Positions 11,401 to 24,000 of a stretch of DNA of 64,000 nt are shown piece by piece. The first letter of the stretch is position 1. Each line of letters begins with the position of its first letter. The position numbers were made by a program, and so were the translations under genes. The notes below the pieces were generated by a model that was given only the letters and a program-made list of their open reading frames with translations, was not told the DNA's origin and searched no databases. This DNA is from Corydoras sp. C115 (taxonomy: Eukaryota > Chordata > Actinopteri > Siluriformes > Callichthyidae), in assembly GCA_019802505.1 (NCBI GenBank), contig JAFMOC010000083.1, positions 3,568,501 through 3,632,500 of the forward strand, written 5' to 3'.

Positions 11401-14400
11401 GATTTATAATAGTAGTGGCAACCTTGGTTTCTGAATGATTATAGTAGTAGTGACCACTGTGATTTATGAGGAATTATAATAGTAGTGTCAACCACTGTTC
11501 ATAATGGATTATAGTACATGCGGCAACCAGAGATCATGAGGGATCACAGTAGTTGCGACAAACGTTATTTATAAGGGTTTCTAATAGTAGAGGCAACCTT
11601 GGTTTATGAATGATTATAGTAGTAGTAGTAGTGAGTTATGATGATTTATGAGGAATAACAATAGTAGTGGCAACCAATGTTCATAATGGATTATAGTACT
11701 TGTGGGAAGCATTGTTTGAGAGATAATAGTAGTTGTGGCAACCTCAGTTTATGAGGGATTATATTAGTAGTGGCAACTGTAGTTTACTCGTAGTGGCAAC
11801 CGCTGTTCATAATAGATTATAGTTCTTGCTGCAACCATTGTTTAAGAGATAATAGTAGTTATGGCAACCTCATCTTAGTTTATGAGGGATTATATTAGTA
11901 GTGGCAACCGCTGTTGTTAACTAGTAGCTGAATAGTAGTGGCAACCGCTGTTTCTTTTGAGCACAGCTCAACTCAAGCAAATGAATATACAGATATATAG
12001 ATTTAAATGGCAATATAAATTATTCTATTAATAATTTTCATACTGCAGAGATGAGAGGACAGTGTCACTCAGAAACATACAAACCAACTGAAAGCACAAA
12101 GTTCAAAACACCGCGTTTTACTGTAATACATATTTTAGATGCAGTTGATCCCGGACATTTTTATTTGATGCCGTTATATTATACATCATTCTGACATCTT
12201 CTGTGCATCTCTGCCTACTAAGAGAAATTCTCTCCGTAAAAACGAAAACGTCCTTGGCGCTTTTTAAAATGCCACGCGCATCTAGATTTCTTCACTAGCG
12301 GAGTTAAAAGTGTGCGCACGCTGGCGCTTTCTCCCGCTGCCTTTGTTTCACATCTTAACACACAGCCGAGGTGAGGGCTGTGATCATGAGGATGCTTCAC
12401 ATGCTGACCCTGACTCCACCTGAACCTCAGTGTATGAGGGATTATATTAGTAGTGGCAACCGTAGTTTACGAGTAGTTTACAACTGTTGTTCATAATGGG
12501 TTATAGTTCTTGCTGCAACCATTGTTTAAGAGACAACCTCAGCTTATCTTATGAGGGATTATAGTAGTAGGGTCTATAAAAGTAGTGACAACCTTGGTTT
12601 CTGAATGATTATAGTAGTAGTGACAACCATAATTTATGAGGAACTATAATAGTAGTGGCAACCACTGTTCAAAATGGATTATTGTATATGCGGCAACTAT
12701 TGTTTAAGAGATAACAGTAGTTGTGGCAACCTCAGTTTATGAGGGATATTTGTAGTGGCAACCGCTGTTTATAATGGATTATAGTTCTTGCTGCAACCAT
12801 TGTTTGAGTGAATATAGTAGTTGTGGCAACCTCATTTTATTAAGGGATTATATTAGTAGTGACAACCGTTGTTTACTAGTAGCTGATTAGTATTGGCAAC
12901 CACTATTTCTTTTGAGTTTCTCAAAACTCTTTTTCACGTCTTAACACACTGCTGAGGTGAGGGCTGTGATCATGAGGATGCTTCACATGCTGACCCTGAC
13001 TCCACCTGAACCTCAGTGTATGAGGGATTATATTAGTAGTGGCAACCGTAGTTTACTAGTAGTGGCAACCGCTGTTCATAATGGATTATAGTTCTTGCTG
13101 CAACCATTGTTTGAGCGATAATAGTAGTTGTGGCAACCTCATTTATGAGGAATTATATTAGTAGTGGCAACCGTATTTTACTAGTAGCTGATTAGTATTG
13201 GCAACCGCCGTTTTTTTTAGAGCACAGAGCAAGCAAATTATTCATTCATTCATTCATTATCTCCTGCTTTATCCTCTATTAGGGTCAAGGAGGGGTTCCC
13301 CATGCCCATCCAGGGGAGAACGTCTCAGGCGCTGGGCAGATAGACCCAGGACAGGACGACAATCCACTCACACAGTCACACTCTGTATGGGGCAATTTGG
13401 AGAACTCAATTGACTTGATCCATGTTTTTGGACTGTGGGAGGAAACCGGAGAACCCGGAGGAAACCCACGCAGACACGGGGAGAACATGGAAACTCCACC
13501 CAGATGGGGATTCGAACCGGGAATCCCTAGCGCTGAGAGGAGAACATGCTAACCACTAAGCCACCGTGCCGCGGCAAGCAAATTAATATACAGATATATA
13601 CATTTAAATGGCACTTCTTTTTTTTATATATAAATCATTCATCCATCCATTATCTTCCACTTTATCCTCTATTAGGGTCACTGGGGGGCACTAGGGTTCT
13701 CCCATTCAGGGGAGAACGTTTCGGGCGCTGGGCAGATACACCCAGGACAGGACGCCAATCTATCGCTGGGCACACACTCACTCACACAGACACACTCTAT
13801 ATGGGGCAATTTGGAGAACTCAATTGACTTGGTCCATGTTTGTGGACTGTGGGAGGAAACCGGAGAACCCCGAGGAAACCCAGGCGGACACGGGGAGAAC
13901 ATGGAAACTCCACCCAGATGGGGATTCGAACCGGGAATCCCTAGCGCTGAGAGGAGAACATGTTGACCACTAAGCCACGATGCTGCCCCATATAAATCAT
14001 TATTTTTATAAAAATATATTATTATTTTAATAATTTGCATACTGCTGAGACGAGAGGACAGCGTCTCTCTAAGTGTCACCGAAACATACAAACCAACTGG
14101 AAGCATGACGTTCAAAACACCGCGTTTTACTGTAATACATATTTTCGATGCAGTTGATCCCGGACATTTTTATTTGATGCCGTTATATTATACATCATTC
14201 TGACATCTTCTGTGCATCTCTGCCTACTAAGAGAAATTCTCTCCGTAAAAAACGAAAACGTCCTTGGCGCTTTTTAAAATGCCACACGCATCTAGATTTC
14301 TTCACTAACGGAGTTAAAAGTGACTCTTTCTCTCGCTGCCTTTGTTTCACATCTTAACACACTGCCGAGGTGAGGGCTGTGATCATGAGGATGCTTCACA

Positions 14401-15029
14401 TGCTGACCCTGACTCCACCTGAATCCAGCCAGACCTTTCCTTTTTTTCCCCTTCGCGTTTGGACTGATGTTGATGAAGATGAAACGAGCAGCGGAACACA
14501 CACAAAAAAGCAGCAAATGCCAAATGGACATCCACGCAGGCTTATTATAATAAAGTCGCACTCCCACAATGTGTGGCTGATTCCTCAGGGTCATTTTGGC
14601 AACGATGACGAATCGCTGCAGCTGCCTCGCAGTCCGATTCATATTTCATTGCACGCCGTCGACGGAGCCTCTGCCTCGCACAACAATCCGAGAGACTGGC
14701 TTTTTCACGGATTGGGAGCGGGCAGCAGCACTGTGTTAAAGGGCAAAGTCTGCACAGAGCTTAGCCATCCGTGGGGAGATAAAAAGCAGTCTTATCTTTA
14801 AGCTTCAGCTCTTTATGCAGTGGTGACTGAGCTCCGGCGACTTTGTTGTTCGAAGCGTGGAAGGACAAAGATCGGCTGATATTGAGAGCCAGCGATCAAG
14901 CGGAGGTTTGAATAGAGGCGCTGATGTTTTCAGAGTTAATACTGGACGCTTTTGTGTTCGGAGATAACAGACATGTGGATAATAATCAAGCGTTCAAACA
15001 CCATTCACTGCTCAAAGCTGCTGCAGGTC

Positions 15030-15070
<41 letters not shown>

Positions 15071-18000
15071 AGTTATCAGGTTCTGTGTTATTCGGGTGCA
15101 GTTAAAGGCTAAGCAAAGAAGAACCATAAAACCTGTGTGCACCCGTAACAAATCGGATAAACACACGTCTAGACGTGTTTGCGTGCGCCTGAAGGACACG
15201 GGTGACCGCGGTTTCAGGAGCATATGGAAAATGGTGCATTAATTACCGAAATAATCGCGCGCATTCATTAGAGCTGGCGATCTGGGCTTTCTCACCTGAG
15301 TGCTCTGAGAGGAGGAATGGCTGTGACCTTGCCCACAGGCTTGGGGCCCACAGCAGGGGGCATCATCACCAGTAGTTCCCCTCTCCCGGGGGATGCTTTG
15401 GCCTGCGCTCCCCGTGCAGGGCTCACAGGCAGAGGCCTCTGCGGGGGGGTGGGTGAAGGTTTTGGGCGAGGCTCGGGCAACAGCTGAGGTAAGACAAAAA
15501 GAGGAAAATCCAAGGTGAAACGGAGACGCACCACCCACATTAATAAACATAGACATGAGGAAACTAATCAGCTTAAAGAAAACCAGAATAATAACTAAAG
15601 ATAACACAGCATGATATTAGATGTGAAATATCCATCCATCCATCCATTATCTTCCGCTTTATCCTCTATTAGGGTCGCGGGGGCCGGGTTCCTCATGCCC
15701 ATCCAGGGGAGAACATTTCGGGCACTCAGCAGGACAGGGCGCACTCACTCGCACACTCTATATGAGGCAATTTGGCGAATTCAGTTGACCTTGATCCATG
15801 TTTTTGGACTGTGGGAGGAAACTGGAGAACCTGGAGGAAACCCACGCGGACATGGGGAGGACATGGAAACTCCACCCAGATTGGGATTCAGACCAGGAAT
15901 TCGAATGTGCTAACCACTAAGCCACCGTGCCGTCCGAAGTAAAATATGCCTACAGTATGTTAAAAATGAATCTAATATTTATAATTATATAAAATACTGC
16001 ATTCAGAGTTCTGCAGAGATGACGGATATGTTGTGAGCAACGACTGGAAACATCCATCCATCTATTATCTTCTGCATTATCCGCTATTATGGTCTATTTT
16101 TGAATGCCCATCCATGGAAGAACTGGGCAGATAGACCCAGGACAGGGCGCCAATCTATCACTGGACACACACTCACTCACACAGACACACTCTATTTGGG
16201 GCAATTTGGAGAATTCAATTGACCTTGATCCATGTTTTTGGACTGTGTGAGGAAACCGGAGAACCCGGAGGAAACCCACGCAGACACGGGGAGAACATGG
16301 AAACTCCACCCAGATTGGGATTCGACATCCCCAGCACTGAGAGGTAGGGGTGTATTCAACTACAGATTTTCATAGTCGAATCTGATTCGTCAGATTTTCC
16401 CTATAGTCGACTGATAGTCGAATCAGTTAAAATTTCACCACAAGATGGCGCTATAAGCAAAGTTTTTAAAAAAGATTTTTTTTTATATTTTACTTGTTTT
16501 TCTAACAAAAGAAAACCTTTTTTTTGTTTTTCTTTTTTCTTTTTTTTTCTAGAAATTAGGATGATTTTATTTGACAAAAGGCTATATATATAACGAAAAC
16601 AAAGACATTTCATGTAAAAACTAATGCTTAGCAGCAGCCATGGACACCCCATGTGGTCAAAATGGTACATTCGGCTATGAGGTTCATATTCGACTACGGT
16701 TCTCCGAATCGAATCGTCGAATCAGCGAATATTGCAGCTCACCCCTACTGAGAGGAGAACATGCTAACCATTAAGCCACCATGCCATATGCCTATGTTAA
16801 ATATTAATCTGATATTTTTTATTTTATAAAACACTGCATTCAGATTTCTGCAGATCTGTTGGATTTGTTGGGAGCAACGACTGGAAACAGGCAGTAAAAA
16901 AATGTACGAGTAAAATGTGCTGCTTATTTGTGTTGAAATGCACAACGACAATGATATTCATCATTTATTAGATGTAATACTCTGTCGACAGGTTACAGTG
17001 TTTTACATTAGATTTCAATTGTGTTTGTTTTTAAACACACCTAGAGTTTAGTGCAGCCATCAGCTTATTTTATTCATATCTGTAATCGGTTTTGTTCTTA
17101 TGCTACAGCTGAGTCGGTGTGGATAATATGACCTTAATGAAATAACGTTCAGCTGTTGGGTATTCCACTGTGAGTTTAGAACATTAGCTCGGATACTTTT
17201 TTTTGTCTGATTGATTAAGACACAGTAAAAACAATATAGGCAAAAATCAAAGTGGAAAATTGCATCGGTCATCAGTGTGCATCAGCATCATGTGAGTTAA
17301 TGACCTCTTAATGACCTTCATAATTAATGGATTTCTGGTTTAGTGTTTCCTAGATCTCCCATGTAACTCCAAAAATTCCTATATATTGAGGCCTTAAAGA
17401 AATTACACCCTTAGCTGATTTAGCTGATATCAACTGGGACAGCATGGTGGCTTAGTGGTTAGTATGTTCTCCTCTCAGCGCTGGGGATTCCCGCTTCGAA
17501 TCCCAATCTGGGTGGTTTTCCATGTTCTCCCCGTGGGTTTCCTCCGGGTTCTCCGGTTTCCTCCCACAGTCCAAAAACATGGATCAAGGTCAATTGAATT
17601 CTCCAAATTGCCCCATATAGAGTGTGTTTGTGTGAGTGAGTGTGTGTCCAGTGATAGATTGGCGTGCCCTGTCCTGGGTCTATCTGCCCAGCGCCTAAAA
17701 CGTTCTCCCCTGGATGGGCATGGGGAACCCTCCCGCGACCCTAGTAGAGGATAAAGCGGAAGATAATGGATGTATGGATGATATCAACTGTGTTTTACAC
17801 TCCCATATGAGGGTGAAAGTGCAGAGTTAGCCATGACACAGCATCTCTAAAACAATGTATTGGTTAAAGCACACACTGGAATTAATTCCCCAAATCACAC
17901 AACCCAACCCATTTTTATTATGAATCTTTAACCAATGATATACCCAACCCATACTTTACAGCTGATAAAATCCTTTATGTTTTTTCTTACTAGGCTTCGT

Positions 18001-21000
18001 ACTTTTTGTAAAAAAACAAACACTGCTACTATGGAGGACATGCCCCCCCCCCCAACCCCGAATCTCAGGAACGTCTACATAGCAGTGTTAGAACCAGACT
18101 GCAACCTTCTTGCCTTTTGTTTTATATATATATAAATATATATATTTTGTTTTTATAAATAAATGTATTTGCCATACATCATACTTTCAATAAATTCTAA
18201 ATAAATTCTAAATTGGGTCATTTATTGGACGCTTTTATCCAAAGCGACTTACAAGGTGAGCACAGGGTTCATCACAACATCCCTGGAGCAATGAGGGTTA
18301 AGGGTCTTGCTCAAGGACCCACATTGGTAACTTCAGTGGACGTGGGATTTGAACCCCCAAACTTCAGATTGACAGCCCAATACCTTAACCACTGAGCTAC
18401 CGTGCCCTTATATAGCCTCAATAGCTTCGTTTTGACTGATGCCGCTGAGCCACTTCATTATAAAATCTTATTTAATAAATAAAAGCTCTTAGTTTAGTTT
18501 TAACCCTCACAAAACCATCCATCCGTCCATTATCTTCCACTTTATCCTATATTAGGGTCGCGGGGAGGGTTCCCCATGCCCTTCCAGGGGAGAACGTCTC
18601 GGGCGCTGGGCAGTTACACCCAGGACAGGACGCCAATCTATCGCTGGGCACACACTCACTCACACAGACACATACACACTCTATATGGGGCAATTTGGAG
18701 AACTCAATTGACTTGATCCATGTTTTTGGACTGTGGGAGGAAACCGGAGAACCCGGAGGAAACCCACGCGGACACGGGGAGACCATGGAAACTCCACCCA
18801 GATGAGGATTCGAACCGTGAATCCCTAGCGCTGAGAGTCGAACGTGCTAACCACCATGCCGCCCCCTCACAAAACTTTCTTATTAATAGTTTTTTATTTT
18901 TAAATTTTTTTTTATAGTTTATACACATATATTAACTGTATTATTGCTCCTATAAAGTGCTTATTAGAAATTCTTGAACCCAGATGGCGTACTGAATTGT
19001 TCTGGAGCTGATAATAGAAACATTTTATAAAGTTTATTTACTCAATATGGGAATAGTGGGAATATCTCTTATAACACTGTTCAATTTTCAGCAAATCTTA
19101 CAGTGATTGGCTATCTTCTGCAGATCCAGTCACAGATTTAGAGTCCATCAGATTTAAGGGCAGAGCTCCGACTTGTCCACTCAATGATAATCTCTTTTAT
19201 ATCCTTAAGCCACTGCATTGTTTCGGAGGTGTATTTAGAGTTGTTGTCATGCTGGAGGATAAACCACCTGCCAATACTCAGCTGTCCGGCAAAAGACCGC
19301 ATGCCTTTCTCCAGAATTATCGCAGCCAGATCACTAAATGTCAGACAGGGGACGGAATTTAGCCTGGAATTGAATGTGGTTTAATTGGTTTTACCTTTAT
19401 TACCTATTTTTTTTAAGAAGCCAGCTGTTTTACATAATTTATACAAATTCACAAGGTTCCTTTTAATTTTTATTTTACATAAACGCATTATGTTTTGGAG
19501 AGCGGATGCTTAAACATTACCCAATACACGCTGTGTTTGTTCGGAGGGGCGCTTCTGCATCTGATGTATCCCCTCACCCACATATCACAATGCATTCATG
19601 TCCTATCCTATTCATGTCCTATTTTTTATTTGTGCTCCCGACGCTCATGGAGTGGGAGGGGGGGTGAAGCCCATGGTACCGTCACTAAGCCTCGTTGGAA
19701 AGTGTGAGAGTGGCATGCCACCTGATGTTTCAGCAAGCACGATGCAGGGTATGCAGGAGGTGCACTTGTCCTCAGATATTTGATATAGTTTTTGCTATTT
19801 TAATGATCTTTTTCAACTTATTTGGCTCTTGTCTTGTGCTTTCTGTTTAATGTGTTTGGGTTCAGCATGTGCTCATTAAATTGAAATTAAAAATGTGGTC
19901 ATTTAGCAGCCGCTTTTATCCAAAGGGACTTATAAATATCCCAAAACGGTTGAAATCAGAGAACAAGGTTGATGAATCAATTCTGGAGCAATGAGGGTTA
20001 CGGGTCTTGCTCAAGGACCAACATTGGTAACTTTAGTGGACCTGGGATTTAAACCCCCAACCTTCAGATGGAAAGCCCAACACCCTAAACACTGACCTAC
20101 CACACCACACCACACACTGATTAAGCTACCACACCCCTCATGCTTATCACCCTATGTAGCATTAGTGATATTTTATAGATTGTAGTATGTTACTAGAATA
20201 AATCAATAAGTAGCTTTATCCTCTATTAGGGTCGTGGGGGGGGGGGGGCGGGGGAGTTCCCCATGTCAATCCAGGGGAGAACGTTTTGGGCGCTGGGCAG
20301 ATACACCCAGGAGAGGACGCCAATCTCTCACTGGACACACACTCACTCACACACACACACTCTATATGGGGCAATTTGGAGAATTCAATTGACCTTGATC
20401 CATGTTTTTGGACTGTGGGAAGGAGCCGGAGAACCCGGAGGAAACCCATGTGGACACGGGGAGAACATAGAAACTCCACCCAGATTGGGATTTGAACCAG
20501 GAATCCCTAGCACTGAGAGGAGAACATGCTAACCACTAAGCCACCGTGCTGCCCCTAAAAATAAACAAATATATAAAAATAATACGTGTAATGGGCGGCA
20601 CGGTGGCTTAGTGGTTGGCACGTTCGCCTCTCAGCACTAGGGATTCCCGGTTCGAATCCCCATCTGGGTGGAGTTTCCATGTTCTCCCCGTGTCTGCGTG
20701 GGTTTACTTCCATCCGGTTTCCTCCCACAGTCCAAAAACATGGATCAAGTCAGTTGAGTTCTCCAAAATTGCCCCATATAGAGTGTGTTTGTGTGAGGGT
20801 GTGTGTGCCCAGTGATAGATTGGTGCCCTGTCCTGGGTGTATCTGCCCAGCGCCCGAAACTTTCTCCCATGGATGGGCATGGGGAACCCTCCGTGACCCT
20901 CATATTGGATAAAAGCGGGAGATAATGAATGAATACTATATATATCAATACACCCTAATAACACCAATCAACATGTCTTCTGTAGCGATGTGTTCGTGTT

Positions 21001-24000
21001 TATACCTAAGTCCAAACAGATTTAGACCGCCCACTATGAAAAAGCGATGCATGGTGGACTTTCAGCACATATGTTCTGCGGTTCTTTCACTAACATCTTA
21101 AACCTAAGTGGATGTAATGAGTGTGTGAACACAGAAAACTCAAAACAGAGCCGCTAAACACGAAGTCTATCAGTTCATATGATTCCACCATATTTGTTAG
21201 AATACCCAGCCGCTGGTGTTTCTGTGAAAGCGCATGGCTGTGTCTGAACACATGAAGAGAAGTAAGAGCAATGGCTTTACCGCTGGGCTGCGTGTGGGAT
21301 TGAGAGGCAGGGGTTTCTTGGGAGGGCTGAGTTTGGCAGCAGGACTGCATTTGGCTGCCTCTAGGGGGTTGCTGATGAGAGGAGGAGGCCGGGGCAACTT
21401 GACATCACGTAGCTGGGGAGACGGGGCGGGCCGAAGAGGACGGACAATGTTGACTGGCTGGGTGCCGCTGGAAACAGGGCCCGGTCGGAGAGGAAGCACT
21501 TCTTTGCTCGTATGAGGTAGCTGGAGGAGAGAATACAACACGGTAAGGGATATACAAAGAAACTGTTGTTACATTTGTGAATTACAAGTGGATTACATTT
21601 CCCTCGGAAACAAAGATGGTTGGAACTCATAGCAGAAATCATTTCCGAATCGAAGGTAATCCATGTGTGATCAAAGCTGCATAAGAAAACTGCTGATGTA
21701 CAACAACACATTCCCTTGGAGAACTTAGCCCCTTGTTTGAAAAACAAATTATATTCTATTTACTAGTTTGTATAATGCGATTGATCCTGAAGACTGCTGA
21801 GGTCTGCAGTATTACAAAAGTTAAGCGTAACAGCCTGACTGAAAACTGTACTTATAATTTAATGTCATATAAATCTCAACACTCATACAACAAAACGTCC
21901 CTCCAAGTATTATATATATATCCATGTTATCAATTATTCAAATACACTGCATCATTTACATAGCTCAGCTGTACTGTATTTAGACTTTGTATTGTAGTGC
22001 AAAGTCTAAAAGTGCAGCTGCAGCCTGTATTCATAATGCTGTAATAAAGTGTGTTCATAATGGTTTAAAATATTTGTTATAAGCATTTGTTAATGTTCAG
22101 AATCACATGCAATATTATCTTAGAAATAAGGGCAAACGCCTGTGTGTGTGTGTGTGTGTTCATATCCACACCTTTGCTACGATTACCATAACATTTGACA
22201 TACTCTTTAGGAGCCTGCAGAGGTTTATATACTCTCTCCAAGCAGCTAAGATGTCCCACCACCTTTTTTTTGAGCAGCAACACCAGAATGTTTAGTGCCA
22301 TTGTGCGCAGTGGAATTGTGAAATAATTGGAAGTTGTATTTTTATTTCATTTTTTTTTCCCAATTAGTTGAAAAACATCAAAAAAAAAAAAAAAAAAAAA
22401 AAAAAACACACCAAGAAACGATTAATTATGTGTAAATTAAACTGATTTCACCAATAAATTCATACCAGTTAAACTAAAATGTACATTATGATGTAATAAG
22501 TCACATTGTGTTATGAAGCCTAATGTTCATAATGTTATAACACCTTATAAGTGTGATTATGAACATATTTGTACATTAACAGAGCGTTATGACAGCTGTT
22601 ATACAGTGTTATTGTTCATGATACATTCATTGTAAATACCACATTCATAGAAAGCATTACCCTTTATTTTGTTATATATATATAACATGATGCACATGTT
22701 ATATAGTGGTTATATAATTAATATACAAATAATACAACCATGAACCTATTGTCTGTGTCTGAATGAATAATAATAAAGTAAATCATGCTGTGAGATGTAA
22801 CCGTCTGCACTGTACCTTGAGGTTTGCACTTTTGTTGGATGGTCCAACTACCTTAAGATGAAAAGCTGGGTTCAGGTGTCCATTCTTCCCCTTTTCTATT
22901 GACGCGTCATGTCTGCTGCAATGGAAACACATACACAGTGGTTTTTAGATGGAAACATACTTTTGACATCCCAAACAATTGGTTTAACGCTAGAAGTCCC
23001 AGGAATTTCAACCACCCACAATTTCTCATGCTGAAATTTCAGTCTTCTTGACTTACTTGCTCACAGCTGTACCTCAACCCAACTCAACACAATTTTATTT
23101 ATAAAGCACTTTAAAAACAACAGCAGCTGCAACAAAGTGCTGTACAGTGTTTAAACTTAAAATGATAAAAACAAGAATACAATATAAACGATAAAACAAT
23201 ACATCAAATAAAACACTAAAAATGTTATTAAAACCAATGTAAAATCATGGGGTGTTAAAAGCCAGAGAGTAAAAATGGGTTTTGAGACTAGATTTAAAAA
23301 TGGACAGTGAAGAGGCTTGTCTAATATATAGAGGTAGGTCGTTCCAAAGCTTAGGAGCCTCAATTGAAAAGGCTCGGTCCCCTCTGAGCTTAAGTTTGGA
23401 CCTCGATACCGACAAGAGCCGCTGATCAGCTGACCTGAGGCACGGCATGCAGGTAAAGTGCGTAACAGTAATCCAGCCGAGATGTAATGAAGGCATGGAT
23501 TACTGTTTCAAAATGCTGCCGTGCGAAAAGACCACAGGCCTTAGATGATCAAAGCACCTCACCACTGCACCGATCTGACGATCCAGTTTAAAATCACTGT
23601 CCATTTTAAAACCCAAGTTACCTGACTGTAAAATTTCTAAATCTCTATTTAAAATATTAAAAAAATAAATAATTGTATGTGTTTTTTGTTAAATACAACT
23701 AAACTAAATACAATATATATATGATCTTTATATTATCAAACACACCAAACTGAATAGAACTAACTAGAAACTAAATGGCTGAATTGGATGGAAAACTAAA
23801 GGGTCATTCCATGTCAAATCAGTCAATGGCCTTTTCAAATTTTGGACCTGTTGGTTAAATAAAAAACCCACAGGGGTCACGGAAATAACTAGAAACTAAC
23901 CAATAAGTCTTCTTGACTTACTTGCTCACAGCTGTACCTGGCTGTAAAATTTCTAAATCTCGTTTTAAAATATAAAAAAATAAATCATTGTATGTGATTT

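Noticed and set aside
14292..14642. 116-codon minus-strand frame, with a relative in duplication copy A
   Set aside because: The duplicated part carries no domain signature, and the frames differ in length because of substitutions; explained by the segmental duplication.
21234..21515. 93-codon plus-strand frame rich in Gly/Arg
   Set aside because: Antisense of the proline-rich adam33 exon; splice sites and phase support the minus strand.
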